DNA of 64,000 nucleotides from Roseomonas populi (GCF_024594815.1 NZ_JANJOU010000015.1:1-64000); one strand, 5' to 3'. Numbered from the stretch's first letter, positions 1-8,767 are shown. The notes: generated by a model not told the origin, from the letters alone. Made by a program: numbers and translations.

Positions 1-262
1 AAGAAGGAATTCTTCCTCTCCCCGGCCCCCTCTCCATCATCTTTTTCTATCAGCTGGTCTGAGCATCGCTGACGGTGCGCCTCGGCTCTTGGAGCCGAGG
101 CGACTGCAAGGGCAGGATCAGGCCCCAGACGTCAGCGCCACGTCTCAAGTCAGTCCCGCGGCAGCCCGATGCCGGTCCAGGGTTGGACCTATAGGTCCAA
201 CCAGCCTCCTGGCGGGGATCCAAGGGGCAGAGCCCCTTGGTGCCGGACCCATCAGAAAGAGA
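1..262 (+). repeat. Modular hairpin repeat, copy A (left end cut by window)
   Basis: First of 11 related intergenic repeats. Only the right arm of hairpin 1 is present, at the window edge. Hairpin 2 is a perfect 10-bp stem at 78-87/93-102. The perfect 22-bp palindrome at 181-202 replaces the left half of the hairpin-3 module seen in copies G and J. Hairpin 4 pairs 220-228 with 232-240, arms CCAAGGGGC/GCCCCTTGG. The right end abuts the stop of the minus-strand racemase gene. Family membership is seen directly; the function is unknown. Confidence 0.85.
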
Positions 263-898
263 TCACGACAACCCCAGCCGCGCCTTAAGCGCCCGCACCG
301 CGCTATCCGGCGTGGTGAGGACGGGCTTGCCCGTGGTGGCCGCGACGAGCGGGGCAGCGCGGGCGAGGCTGAACTGGGCGAGGGCGATGACGTCGCAGTC
401 GGTGAGGGATCTGGCAGCTTCCGCGGCGAGGCGGTCGTGGGCCTCGCCGTCGCCGCGGTTCAGGGCATCGAGGGCGCCGGCGGCCAGCATCGGAACGAGC
501 GTGACGCCTGATGGGAATTCCGGGGGCATGCTGGCGAGGGTGGGGGCGAAGCTGGCGAGCAGGCCGATGCGGCCGCCGATCGCGGCGGCCTCGGCGACCA
601 TGGCCTCATTGGGCTTGAGGACAGGCATCGGGGCGAAGGCCTCGGCCACCGCCTCGATACAGGGGCCGAAGGCGGAACAGGTGAAGAGGATGGCATCGGC
701 GCCGGTGCCCCTGGCGTAGCGGGAGAGGGAGAGAAAGCGGTCCGTCATCGCGGGGGTGAGCGCACCGTCGCGGGCGAGGTCGGCGGAGAGGCTGTCATCC
801 AGCAGGTTCATGAGGGTCGCCTCCGGCCAGAGACGGGCGAAGGCGGCCTCGACGGGCGGCGGGGAATGGCGAAGGGCGTGGATGAGGGCGATCCGCAT
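263..898 (-). CDS. Aspartate/glutamate-racemase-family protein
   Basis: A 211-residue protein of the Asp/Glu/hydantoin racemase superfamily, cytosolic, expected to racemise an amino acid or act on a related carbon acid without a cofactor. The first catalytic cysteine is Cys74 in the motif FTCSAFG. The second half has ALAQFSLARA where many members carry the second catalytic Cys, so two-base racemisation is not assured; it could be an arylmalonate-decarboxylase-like or non-racemase relative. I start at the ATG giving MRIALIHA rather than eight codons upstream, because homologs of this family begin directly with the first beta strand. It is divergent from an RpiR-type regulator and an aminotransferase, suggesting one amino-acid or amino-sugar pathway. 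The substrate cannot be read from the sequence. Confidence 0.8.
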   Translation of the reverse strand: MRIALIHALRHSPPPVEAAFARLWPEATLMNLLDDSLSADLARDGALTPAMTDRFLSLSRYARGTGADAILFTCSAFGPCIEAVAEAFAPMPVLKPNEAMVAEAAAIGGRIGLLASFAPTLASMPPEFPSGVTLVPMLAAGALDALNRGDGEAHDRLAAEAARSLTDCDVIALAQFSLARAAPLVAATTGKPVLTTPDSAVRALKARLGLS

Positions 899-936
899 GG
901 GCTGATCCTGGCGCGGATCCACCTACGAAACAACTG

Positions 937-966
937 TTGCATCCACCCGGCCATTACGCATTATAC
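937..966 (+). promoter_or_regulatory. Putative sigma-70 promoter of the RpiR regulator, possibly leaderless
   Basis: TTGCAT at 937-942 and TTATAC at 961-966 are separated by 18 bp. The -10 box ends six bases before the ATG at 972, and no Shine-Dalgarno is visible before that ATG. Transcription could therefore begin at or next to the start codon. This is inferred from box similarity only. Confidence 0.4.
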
Positions 967-971
967 GTTTC

Positions 972-1811
972 ATGTCCTTCGACGCACCTCTCGAGAGATT
1001 GCGCCTGGCCCTGCCGGATCTGCCGCCCCGCTTACGGGAGGCGGCGCGCTATCTCGCGGAGCACGAGTTCGACGCCACCACGCGATCGATGCGGGATCTG
1101 GCGGCGGATGCGGGGGCAAATCCGGCCAGCTTCACACGCCTGGCGCAGGCCCTCGGCTATGCGGGCTGGGAACCCCTGCGCGCGGCCCTGGTGGAAGCGC
1201 GCCGGCCGGCGGCCCCCTTCTCCGGCCGTGCCAGGACAAGGGGCGACCTGCCCGCGGCGATGCTGTCCGCCGATGCGGCGATGCTCGGGGCGCTGAAGGC
1301 CGGGCCGGTAGCGGGCGCGGCGGCGGCGCTGCACCGGGCGCCGCGGATCTGGTGCGCGGGGTTCCGCTCCTGCCGTGCGGTGGCAGGGCTGCTGCACTAC
1401 CAGCTGAGGCTGTTCCGGCCGGAAACCCGGCTGGTTGGGGCGGAGGGGCCGGAGGAACTGGACCTGGACGCCTTTTCCAGCCGCGACGCCGTGGTGCTGG
1501 CGAGCTTCGCGCCCTACTCGGCGGAGGCGGTGCGGACGGCGGCGGCGGCGCGCGCGGCCGGGGCGGTGCTGGTGGTACTGGCGGATTCCCCGGCGGCGCC
1601 GGTGGCGCGCGGGGCGGCGCACCTGCTGCGGTTCGAGGCCGATGGGCCGGGCTTCTTCCACTCGCTGACAGGGGCTGTCTCGCTGGCGCAGGCGCTGGCG
1701 GCGGCGGTGTTCGCGCATGGCGGCGCGGCGGCGATGGAAAGGCTGCGCCAGGCGGAGGCGCGCCTGGCTGAACTCTCCCGCTACGCGCCCGAATCCGGAG
1801 GAGATCCTTGA
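972..1811 (+). CDS. RpiR/MurR-family transcriptional regulator (HTH + SIS)
   Basis: A 279-residue regulator with an N-terminal RpiR-type helix-turn-helix (about residues 1-80, including the MRDLAADAGANPASFTRLAQ recognition region) and a sugar-isomerase (SIS) ligand-binding domain at about 110-245. Family members bind phosphosugars or related effectors and switch a neighbouring catabolic operon. The stop codon shares one base with the following aminotransferase start, so the two are translationally coupled. The divergent racemase shares the 73-bp upstream region and may be controlled by it too. There is no recognisable Shine-Dalgarno before the ATG. The effector is unknown. Confidence 0.88.
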   Translation: MSFDAPLERLRLALPDLPPRLREAARYLAEHEFDATTRSMRDLAADAGANPASFTRLAQALGYAGWEPLRAALVEARRPAAPFSGRARTRGDLPAAMLSADAAMLGALKAGPVAGAAAALHRAPRIWCAGFRSCRAVAGLLHYQLRLFRPETRLVGAEGPEELDLDAFSSRDAVVLASFAPYSAEAVRTAAAARAAGAVLVVLADSPAAPVARGAAHLLRFEADGPGFFHSLTGAVSLAQALAAAVFAHGGAAAMERLRQAEARLAELSRYAPESGGDP

Positions 1812-3139
1812 TGATGTCCCGTCTTCTGCATCGTGGCCGCGCCACGCCGCCTGTGGCGGTCTCCGGTCAGGGCTGCTGGCTGCGGGATTCCGAGGGGCGC
1901 GAGGTGCTGGACGCCTCCGGCGGCGCGGCGGTCTCCTGCCTGGGTCACGGGCACCCGGAGGTGATCGCGGCGGTGCAGCAGCAGGTGGCGGCGCTGGAGT
2001 ACGCGCACACCGGCTTCTTCACCAATGAGCCGGCGGAGCGCCTGGGCGAGGTGCTGGTGGGCCACGAGCCGGGTGGGCTGAGCCGCGCCTACTTCGTCTC
2101 CGGCGGATCGGAGGCGATGGAGGCGGCGCTGAAGCTGGCGCGGCAGCACTTCGTGGAGAAGGGCGAGCCGCGACGCACGCGCTTCATCGCGCGCCGCCAG
2201 AGCTACCACGGCAACACGCTGGGTGCCCTGGCGCTGGGCGGGAACGCGGCCCGGCGCGCGCCCTATGCCCCGATCCTGGCGGATGCCTTCAGCCATGTCT
2301 CCGCCGCCTTCCCCTATCGCGGGATGCGGGAGAGCGAGGACGAGCAGGGTTACGTGGCGTGTCTCGCGGAGGAGCTGGAGGCGGAGTTCCAGCGCCTGGG
2401 CCCGGGGAACGTGGCCGCCTTCGTCGCGGAAACGGTGGTCGGCGCCACGGCCGGCTGCGCCGCGCCGCCCGCCGGCTACTTCCGGGCCGTGCGCGAGATC
2501 TGCGACCGCCATGGCGCCCTGCTGATCCTGGACGAGGTGATGAGCGGCATGGGCCGCACGGGCACCCTGCACGCCTGGGAGCAGGAGGGCATCGCGCCGG
2601 ACATCCAGGCGATCGCGAAGGGCCTGGGCGGCGGCTACCAGCCGATCGGCGCCATCCTGATGAACGACCGGGTGCTGGCGCCGATCATGGCGGGGTCCGG
2701 CGCCTTCCAGCACGGCCACACCTACCTGTCCCACCCCGTGGCCTGCGCGGCGGCGCTGGCCGTGCAGGAGGTGATCGCGCGCGACGGCCTGCTGGGCCGG
2801 GTCCAGGCCATGGGCGCGCGGCTTGAGGCCGGGCTGGTGGAGCGCTTCGGCAACCACCGCCACGTCGGCGACATCCGCGGGCGCGGCCTGTTCCGCGCCA
2901 TCGAGCTGGTGGCGGACCGGGCGACGCGGGAACCCTTCGAGCCCACCCGCCGCCTGAATCAGCGCATCCGGGACGAGGCCTTCGCGCGCGGGCTGGCGGT
3001 GTACCCCGGCGGCGGCACGGCCGACGGAACACGGGGCGACCACATCCTCCTCGCGCCGCCCTACATCGCGGGGGAGGCGGAGATCGACCTCATCTTGGAG
3101 CGGCTCGGGGAAGCCGTGGACGCGGCGCTGGCGGCCTGA
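1811..3139 (+). CDS. Class III (PLP) aminotransferase
   Basis: A 442-residue fold-type I, class III aminotransferase. Visible signatures are DEVMSGMGR with the pyridine-binding Asp241, and the Schiff-base lysine Lys270 in IAKGLGGGYQPIGA; the length is typical of omega-amino-acid or 4-aminobutyrate aminotransferases. I use the ATG at 1811 because GGAGGAG lies 7 nt upstream and the start overlaps the regulator's stop by one base; a TTG one codon earlier and an ATG one codon later are also possible. Context suggests it transaminates a compound sensed by the SIS regulator, with the divergent racemase in the same route. Substrate specificity cannot be assigned. Confidence 0.9.
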   Translation: MMSRLLHRGRATPPVAVSGQGCWLRDSEGREVLDASGGAAVSCLGHGHPEVIAAVQQQVAALEYAHTGFFTNEPAERLGEVLVGHEPGGLSRAYFVSGGSEAMEAALKLARQHFVEKGEPRRTRFIARRQSYHGNTLGALALGGNAARRAPYAPILADAFSHVSAAFPYRGMRESEDEQGYVACLAEELEAEFQRLGPGNVAAFVAETVVGATAGCAAPPAGYFRAVREICDRHGALLILDEVMSGMGRTGTLHAWEQEGIAPDIQAIAKGLGGGYQPIGAILMNDRVLAPIMAGSGAFQHGHTYLSHPVACAAALAVQEVIARDGLLGRVQAMGARLEAGLVERFGNHRHVGDIRGRGLFRAIELVADRATREPFEPTRRLNQRIRDEAFARGLAVYPGGGTADGTRGDHILLAPPYIAGEAEIDLILERLGEAVDAALAA

Positions 3140-3170
3140 TGCCGCTTCGCTGCGATCCCTGGCTGACGGG

Positions 3171-3414
3171 ATGTCCCGGGTGGAGGAAGAAAGAATTTTT
3201 CCTTCACCCGGACCCCTCACCATCCTCTTCTTTTTCGAGCTGGTCCGACCTTGCTGGAGGTGCGCCGCGGCTCCTGGAGCCGAGGCGACTTTGGAGGCTC
3301 GCACCCCCTTCACGCGGCGGAGACACCGTATCAGCCCGATGCGGCGGCCACCGGGCGGGATTACAGGGATCCTGGGCCCCTCGCCTGGAACGGGCGCCTC
3401 GCGTTTCGCCGCCC
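3171..3414 (+). repeat. Modular hairpin repeat, copy B
   Basis: Lies between convergent genes. Hairpin 1 pairs 3176-3188 with 3199-3211 (arms CCGGGTGGAGGAA and TTCCTTCACCCGG, one G-U pair). A pyrimidine-rich CCATCCTCTTCTTTTTC tract follows. Hairpin 2 pairs 3263-3272 with 3278-3287 with one mismatch. The remainder is diverged from the other copies but retains a GACACCGTATCAGCCC segment shared with copies F and H. Confidence 0.75.
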
Positions 3415-4014
3415 TTAGCGTCGCACCCGGCGGGTGGCGACGAGGTTGACCGCGGGGGAGCCGCCGGAACCGTTCTCGAGGACGACGGCGATCTCCGTGC
3501 CCGGGGCGATGGTGAAGCGGATGTTGTCCTCCGCCGTGCCGTTGGGCTCCCGGGTGGGGCGGATACCGCGATAGCAAGCGGCCACGCGCTCCGCTGCCTG
3601 GCGCAGCACCTGCGGGGCGCGGTCGGCCCCGCCCCGGCGATTGTTCCCTTCGTGGAGCTCGGCGACGTATCGGGTCTCGCCCGGAGTGGCGGAAACCGCG
3701 GCGCGCAGCGCACCGGGGGGAAGCAGCGTGGTACGGACCGGGCCCGCAGGCGCGCTGGCGGGGGCCACCGCGCCGGGCGGGCCACTTGCCGGGCCACCCG
3801 GCGCACCGCGCGGCGCGCCGCCCGGGGCGGTGGGCGGGGTGCCGTTGGGCGCGCTCTCCGTCGGGAAGTTCTGGGGTCCACCGGCCAGGAGTTGGACGAT
3901 GCGCGCCAGTTCGGCGCAGCCCGGGCCACCCGCGGCCTGGGTTTGAGCCCGGGCCTGTGCCGGTATCTGGCAGGCCGCGGCCAACGCCGCGGCGAGGGCG
4001 AGACGGTGCCGCAT
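3415..4014 (-). CDS. Exported Pro/Gly/Ala-rich protein of unknown function
   Basis: A 199-residue protein with a signal peptide (MRHRLALAAALAAACQ..., likely cut after ARA at about residue 23). A conserved-looking CAELARIVQLL helix follows, then a low-complexity Pro/Gly/Ala linker (about residues 55-95), and a C-terminal domain of about 100 residues. I do not recognise the domain. Mature cysteines occur at GCAEL and AACYRGI, so a disulfide is possible. A longer reading of the frame upstream of 4014 is only shadow coding. The gene is convergent with the aminotransferase, with copy B of the repeat between them. Confidence 0.7.
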   Translation of the reverse strand: MRHRLALAAALAAACQIPAQARAQTQAAGGPGCAELARIVQLLAGGPQNFPTESAPNGTPPTAPGGAPRGAPGGPASGPPGAVAPASAPAGPVRTTLLPPGALRAAVSATPGETRYVAELHEGNNRRGGADRAPQVLRQAAERVAACYRGIRPTREPNGTAEDNIRFTIAPGTEIAVVLENGSGGSPAVNLVATRRVRR

Positions 4015-4094
4015 GGCGCCAGATTTTCCCTTCCGTCGATGCGGGCGCACGCTAGTCAGCGCCCCCCGGCAGGGCAAGCGGCAGAGGGGGCGCG

Positions 4095-4481
4095 ATGCCG
4101 CGGGTGACGCTTCTTTACGCGGGGCTGCTGGGCCTGGCCTATGTCTGGCTCTCCTGGCGCGTGATCCGGGCGCGGGGGCGCGCGCGGGTTTCGCTCGGGA
4201 CCGGGGGCGATCCGGCCTTGCAGCGCGCGGGGCGCGTGCACGGCAACTTCGCCGAATACGTGCCGATGGTGCTGGTGCTGCTGATGGCGGACGAGCTGGC
4301 CGGCGCCCCCGCGCCGCTGCTTCACGGTGCCGGCATCGCCCTGGTGCTCGGGCGGCTGCTCCACGCGCTTTCCATTGGCGGGGAGACGCATCGCATGCGC
4401 CTGCGCGTGTCCGGGATGGTCCTGACCTTCCTTTCCCTTCTCTCGCTGGCCGTGGCGGCCATCCTGCTCTCCCTCTCATGA
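4095..4481 (+). CDS. MAPEG-family membrane protein
   Basis: A 128-residue integral membrane protein with about four hydrophobic segments. Features typical of bacterial MAPEG (membrane-associated eicosanoid/glutathione metabolism) proteins are the N-terminal helix, RAGRVHGNFAEYVPMVLVLL with its conserved N-E pair, and GRLLHALS. Eukaryotic relatives conjugate glutathione; the role of bacterial members of this type is poorly defined. Its stop is 12 bp before the start of the next gene, so both may be co-transcribed, though no functional link is apparent. Confidence 0.85.
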   Translation: MPRVTLLYAGLLGLAYVWLSWRVIRARGRARVSLGTGGDPALQRAGRVHGNFAEYVPMVLVLLMADELAGAPAPLLHGAGIALVLGRLLHALSIGGETHRMRLRVSGMVLTFLSLLSLAVAAILLSLS

Positions 4482-4492
4482 AAGGAATCGAG

Positions 4493-5530
4493 ATGAAGCG
4501 GCTTCTCATGGCGGCTTGCACGGCGTTCGGGATCGGTGGCGCGGCGTTCGCCGGGCTGTCCCCGGGCTCGGCGTCCGCCGCGACGCTGGACACAGTGAAG
4601 CAGCGCGGCACGCTCGCCTGCGGCGTCTCCACCGGTTTCGCCGGCTTCTCCGTGCCGGACTCGCGCGGCGAGGTACGCGGGCTGGACGCGGATTACTGCC
4701 GCGCCATCGCGGCCGCCGTGCTGGGCGACGCGACAAAGGTGCGCTTCGTCGGCCTGACCGCGCAGAACCGCTTCACGGCGCTGCAATCCGGTGAGATCGA
4801 CGTGCTGCTGCGAAACTCCACCCAGACCTTCCTGCGCGACGCCTCCATCGGGCTCAATGCGGGGCCGGTGAACTTCTACGACGGCCAGGGCTTCGCCCTG
4901 CGGCGCGACGCCAACGTGCGCGACGTGAAGGGGCTGGACGGCGCGACGGTCTGCGTGGCCCAGGGCACGACGCACGAGGTGACGCTGGGCGACATCGCCC
5001 GCGCCCGCAACATCCGCTTCCAGCCCGTGGTGTTCGAGCGGGTGGACACGATGCAGCAGGCCTTCTTCTCCGGCCGCTGCGACGCGATGACGCAGGACGC
5101 ATCCGCGCTCGCCGGCGCGATCGCCACCGTGGCGCCGAACGCGGCGGATTACATGGTGCTGCCCGAGACCATCTCGAAGGAGCCCCTGGGCCCGTTCACG
5201 CGCAACGGGGACGATGCCTGGAGCAACATTGTGGCCTGGGTGCACTACGGCCTGGTGGAGGCCGAGGAGGCCGGCATCACCGCCGCCAACGCGGACGAGA
5301 TGGCGCGCGGCCAGAACCCCGTGGCGCAGCGCCTGCTGGGAACCAGCGGCGAGTTCGGGTCGCGCCTTGGGCTCTCGAACGACTGGATGCTGAAGGCGAT
5401 CAAGGCCGTGGGGAACTACGGCGAGCTGTTCGAACGCAATGTGGGCCAGGGCAGCGCGCTGAAGCTGCCGCGCGGGCTGAACGGGCTCTGGAATGCGGGC
5501 GGGCTGATGTACGCGGTGCCGTTCCGGTAG
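4493..5530 (+). CDS. Amino-acid ABC transporter substrate-binding protein (AapJ-like)
   Basis: A 345-residue periplasmic receptor of the polar amino-acid ABC uptake family. It has a signal peptide (residues 1-24, ending near SASAA) and then the family opening TLDTVKQRGTLACGVS. Other AapJ-type landmarks are GLDADYCRAIAAAVLGD, the ALQSGEIDVLLRNST binding-lobe segment, and the C-terminal GLMYAVPFR. AapJ homologs bind a broad range of L-amino acids. I place the start at 4493, with AAAGGA upstream; an ATG five codons earlier overlaps the MAPEG stop and is less likely. No permease or ATPase genes are adjacent, so it is an orphan receptor here. Confidence 0.9.
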   Translation: MKRLLMAACTAFGIGGAAFAGLSPGSASAATLDTVKQRGTLACGVSTGFAGFSVPDSRGEVRGLDADYCRAIAAAVLGDATKVRFVGLTAQNRFTALQSGEIDVLLRNSTQTFLRDASIGLNAGPVNFYDGQGFALRRDANVRDVKGLDGATVCVAQGTTHEVTLGDIARARNIRFQPVVFERVDTMQQAFFSGRCDAMTQDASALAGAIATVAPNAADYMVLPETISKEPLGPFTRNGDDAWSNIVAWVHYGLVEAEEAGITAANADEMARGQNPVAQRLLGTSGEFGSRLGLSNDWMLKAIKAVGNYGELFERNVGQGSALKLPRGLNGLWNAGGLMYAVPFR

Positions 5531-5732
5531 GGCTGCCCCGGGGAGAGGGAGAAGGAATTCTCTCTCCCCGGCCCCCTCACCCTTATCTTCTTCCGTTGGG
5601 CTGCCGCGGGATGCGGGGCCTGTGGTTCCCCGACCAGCAATGCCACTCGGCACGGGATGTGCGATTCCCAGCCCCCACCTTCTAGATCAGTCCCGGTGGA
5701 TGGGATGTGCAGGGGGGCAGCGCCCCCGTGTG
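5531..5732 (+). repeat. Modular hairpin repeat, copy C
   Basis: Between convergent genes, beginning 8 bp after a stop. Hairpin 1 has a 10-bp outer stem (5538-5547/5562-5571, CCGGGGAGAG/CTCTCCCCGG) around a GGAA core. A T-rich tract follows. Hairpin 4 pairs 5713-5718 with 5722-5727 with an AGC loop, as in copies G and I. The middle modules are diverged. Confidence 0.8.
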
Positions 5733-7283
5733 CTACTTCAACGGCCGCGCCTGCCCCTCGAATCCGGCCCAGGGATCGGGCTGCTTCAGCCGATCCGGCG
5801 CCGTGCGGATGGTGAAGACGTTCGGGTCGAGATCCGGCGTCACCTCAAGCCAGTCCAGCGGCATGGAAACGGTGGCACCGGCCCGTGCGCGCGGGGACCA
5901 GGCGGCGACGGCGGAGGCGCCGCGGGCGTTGCGCTGGTAGTCCAGGAAGATGCGCCCCTTGCGGGAGGCCTTGGCGCTCTCGGTGGTGAAGTGGCCGGGC
6001 GCCTCTTCCGCCAGGGCGTCGCAGAGGGCGGCGGCCCTGGCGTGCAGCGATTTCCAGGTGGCACCCTGAACCGGGGCGACAAGGTGCAGCCCCTTGCCGC
6101 CGGTGGTCTTGCAGAAGGGGACGAGACCGGCGGCCTCCATGCGACGGCGCAGGATTTGCGCGGCCTCCACCACGGTGGCGAAGGGGAGGTCCTCGGCGGG
6201 GTCGAGGTCGAGGATGAGGCGGTCGGGCTTGGTGACGGCCTTGCTGGGCGCGGGCCAGGGGTGGATCTCCAGCACGCCGGACTGGGCCAGGGCGACCAGG
6301 GCCTCGGGCGTGTCCACCTGCAGCAGCGGGGCCTCCTCGCCGCGCGGGGTCACCCGGGTGATGAGGGCCGAGGTGCCGCGCCCGGCATGGCGCTGGAAGA
6401 AGCGGTCCCCGGCAAGGCCGTCCGGCGCGCGCAGGAGGGAGAGCGGGCGGCCGGCGATCCAGGGAAGCAGGCGCGGGGCGACGGCCTGCATGTACTCGGC
6501 AAGATCGCGCTTGGTGATGCCGTCCTCGGGCCAGAGGGGCTTGTCCGGATGGCTGATCGCGACGCCGCCGATGGTGACCCGCGCGGCGGCGGCGCGGCGG
6601 GCGGGCTCCGTTCCGGCGGGGTCTGATGCGGGGTTCTTCGCGGGCTTGGCGCGCTTCTTCGGCGCGGGCTTCGCGGCCGCTTCGCGCGGCTTGCCGGCGA
6701 TAGCGTCCATGTCGCGGCCCGTGGTGACGGAGCGGTCATTGGCGTCAAGCAGCGCGTCGGCGTCGCCGGGCCGCGCTTCCTCATCCTCGTCCTTGATGAG
6801 GAGCCAGTTGTGCTTCCCCGCCTTCCCGCGCGGGCGCATGCGGACGAGGTGCCAGGCGCCGCGCAGCCTCTCCCCGTGCAGGGTGAAGCGCAGGCGCCCG
6901 GCCTCCAGATCGGCAGCGGGGTCCTCCGATTGCGGCTCCCAGCTGCCACGATCCCAGAGCATGACCGTGCCGGCGCCGTAGCCCGCGCCGATGGTGCCCT
7001 CGAACGTCCCGTACTCGAGGGGGTGGTCCTCCACCTCCACGGCCAGGCGCTTCTCGGCGGGGTCGAGGCTGGGGCCGCGCGTGACGGCCCAGGATTTCAG
7101 GACGCCGCCCAGCTCCAGGCGAAAGTCGTAGTGCAGCCGGGTGGCGTCGTGCTTCTGCACCACGAAGGACAGCGCCTTGGCGCGGCGGCGCTTCGGTGCG
7201 GCGCCCCGGAACTTCCCTTGGGGCTCCGGGCTGTTCCCGAAATCCCGCTTGGCGCGGTAGGGGGCGAGGGGATCGTCGGCCAT
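5733..7283 (-). CDS. ligD: LigD-like protein: 3'-phosphoesterase plus polymerase/primase, no ligase domain
   Basis: A 516-residue protein related to the bacterial end-joining enzyme LigD. Residues about 10-165 are the 3'-phosphoesterase domain (His51 and Asp53 in [12 protein letters not shown]). Residues about 235-510 are the AEP-type polymerase/primase domain with the metal pair DLD at 359-361, KTTGGKGLH at 392-400 and FLDYQRN at 446-452. The segment [15 protein letters not shown] at about 185-199 matches the linker that normally leads into the ATP-dependent ligase, but a Lys/Ala/Pro-rich linker follows and no ligase motifs appear. Full LigD proteins are about 800-900 residues. It presumably trims and fills broken DNA ends with Ku and a separate ligase encoded elsewhere. 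It could alternatively be a standalone repair polymerase. Confidence 0.88.
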   Translation of the reverse strand: MADDPLAPYRAKRDFGNSPEPQGKFRGAAPKRRRAKALSFVVQKHDATRLHYDFRLELGGVLKSWAVTRGPSLDPAEKRLAVEVEDHPLEYGTFEGTIGAGYGAGTVMLWDRGSWEPQSEDPAADLEAGRLRFTLHGERLRGAWHLVRMRPRGKAGKHNWLLIKDEDEEARPGDADALLDANDRSVTTGRDMDAIAGKPREAAAKPAPKKRAKPAKNPASDPAGTEPARRAAAARVTIGGVAISHPDKPLWPEDGITKRDLAEYMQAVAPRLLPWIAGRPLSLLRAPDGLAGDRFFQRHAGRGTSALITRVTPRGEEAPLLQVDTPEALVALAQSGVLEIHPWPAPSKAVTKPDRLILDLDPAEDLPFATVVEAAQILRRRMEAAGLVPFCKTTGGKGLHLVAPVQGATWKSLHARAAALCDALAEEAPGHFTTESAKASRKGRIFLDYQRNARGASAVAAWSPRARAGATVSMPLDWLEVTPDLDPNVFTIRTAPDRLKQPDPWAGFEGQARPLK

Positions 7284-7317
7284 GGCGGGAAGGCAACGTC
7301 CTTCCCGCCATCTCGGT

Positions 7318-8349
7318 TCAAGCCAGCATGTCTTTCACCATCGGCACCACCTTCGTCCCGTAGAGCTCGATGCTCCGCATCATCCGCTCGTGCGGCAGGG
7401 TGCCGGCGCTGTACTTCATCTCGAACCGGGCGAGGCCGAGGGTCCTGACCGTGCCCGCGATGCGGCGGGCCACGGTCTCGGGCGTGCCGAGATAAAGGGA
7501 GCCGCCCTCGATCTCGCGCTCGAAATCAGCGCGCTGCGCCGGCGGCCAGCCACGGTCGGCGCCGATGCGGTCCCGGCCGGCCTTCCAGTGCGGCCACAGC
7601 TCCTCCTTCGCCGCCTCCTCCGTATCGGCCACGTAGCCGTGGGAGTGGACGCCGATGGGCTGGGGATCCTTGCCGAACTTCTCCAGCGCCTGGTGGTACA
7701 GGTCCACATAGGGGCGGAAGCGCGCGGGATCCCCGCCGATGATGGCGAGCATCAGCGGCAGGCCGTAATGCGCCGCGCGCACCACGGATTGCGGGCTGCC
7801 GCCCACGCCGACCCAGCTCTTCAGCGTGCCGTGCTCGATCGGCGGAAAGACGCCGGGCACGTCGAGCGCCGGGCGGATGCTGCCCTGCCACTGCGCCGGG
7901 CCGCCCTTCAGCAGCTCCGCGAAGAGGTTCAGCTTCTCCTCGAACAGCGTCTCGTAGTCGTTCAGGTCGAAGCCGAAGAGGGGGAAGGACTCGGTGAAGG
8001 AGCCGCGGCCCAGCACCACCTCCGCCCGGCCGTTGGACAGGGCATCCAGCGTGGAGAAGCGCTGGAAGACACGGATCGGGTCGTCCGACGACAGCACGGT
8101 GACGGCGGTGCCGAGCCGGATGCGTTCCGTGCGCGCGGCGATGGCGCCCAGCAGCACCTCGGGCGCGGAAACGGCGAAGTCCGCGCGGTGGTGCTCGCCC
8201 ACGCCGAAGAAGTCGATGCCGAGCCCGTCCGCCAGCACGGCCTCCTCGACAAGGTTGCGAATGACCTGGGCGTGCGGCAGCGGCGCGCCGTCCGGGCCGG
8301 CGGTGACGTCCCCGAAGGTATCCAGGGCGAATTCGAGGGGAGCGTTCAC
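7318..8349 (-). CDS. LLM-class flavin-dependent oxidoreductase
   Basis: A 343-residue member of the luciferase-like monooxygenase superfamily: a TIM-barrel enzyme using reduced FMN or F420. Typical segments are [20 protein letters not shown] near residue 60, [19 protein letters not shown], and [12 protein letters not shown]. The GTG start at 8349 gives [14 protein letters not shown] and has GAAGGA 7-8 nt upstream; a longer reading lacks family similarity. It is transcribed toward the ligD-like gene with a 34-bp gap and lies behind a strong terminator that insulates it from the upstream gene. The substrate is unknown. Confidence 0.88.
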   Translation of the reverse strand: MNAPLEFALDTFGDVTAGPDGAPLPHAQVIRNLVEEAVLADGLGIDFFGVGEHHRADFAVSAPEVLLGAIAARTERIRLGTAVTVLSSDDPIRVFQRFSTLDALSNGRAEVVLGRGSFTESFPLFGFDLNDYETLFEEKLNLFAELLKGGPAQWQGSIRPALDVPGVFPPIEHGTLKSWVGVGGSPQSVVRAAHYGLPLMLAIIGGDPARFRPYVDLYHQALEKFGKDPQPIGVHSHGYVADTEEAAKEELWPHWKAGRDRIGADRGWPPAQRADFEREIEGGSLYLGTPETVARRIAGTVRTLGLARFEMKYSAGTLPHERMMRSIELYGTKVVPMVKDMLA

Positions 8350-8475
8350 GCGAAGTCCTTCAGCAGCGTTCGCGGGGAGAACTGGGCAGGGACGCCCCGG
8401 ACGTCGAGGCGGTGGCGTCAATGGTCCCCATCAGCGCACGTGATGGCCCGGCTGCTTGGCCCGGCCGGCAAGCAC

Positions 8476-8519
8476 AAAAAATCCGCATCCCCGGGCCAGC
8501 CTGGCCCGGGGATGCGGAT
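8476..8519 (-). terminator. Rho-independent terminator of the small exported-protein gene
   Basis: A perfect 18-bp stem (8481-8498 with 8502-8519, three-base loop) is followed, on the minus strand, by a run of six T (8476-8481). It lies 29 bp past the stop of the 72-residue gene and ends 127 bp before the next minus-strand start. It is the clearest canonical intrinsic terminator in the window. Confidence 0.92.
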
Positions 8520-8548
8520 CGGTCGGGATCGGTCCCGGCTTCGCCGGT

Positions 8549-8767
8549 TCAGCCGTGCTGGCCGGCGCCGCCCGTCGCGCCGCTCCGCTCCAGGAAGGTC
8601 TGCTGCGCATCGGCAACGCTGCCGGCCAGCGGGGTGCGGCTGGCGGTCTGGGTCCAGGCGCCGGAAGCGGTGGCGCCCTCAGGCACGCGGTCCTGGTCAG
8701 CGAAGGCCGGGGCGGCGACAGAGCCGATCAGGGCGGCGGCGAGGGCAAGGGTGCGAAGGTTCATCAT
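8549..8767 (-). CDS. Small exported protein, 72 residues
   Basis: It has a clear signal peptide (MNLRTLALAAALIGSVAAPAFA) and a mature part of only about 49 residues, rich in Gly, Ala, Ser and Gln with no cysteine. Two tandem ATGs (8767 and 8764) are possible; AGGA lies upstream of both. The gene is followed by a perfect intrinsic terminator and preceded by an imperfect inverted repeat about 100 bp upstream, so it looks like an independently regulated single-gene transcript. I do not recognise the family. High-copy small periplasmic proteins often look like this, but that is inference. Confidence 0.72.
   Translation of the reverse strand: MMNLRTLALAAALIGSVAAPAFADQDRVPEGATASGAWTQTASRTPLAGSVADAQQTFLERSGATGGAGQHG

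Noticed and set aside
1781-3577. 598-residue open frame antisense to the aminotransferase
   Set aside because: Shadow of the sense gene and of repeat copy B; no plausible start or domain.
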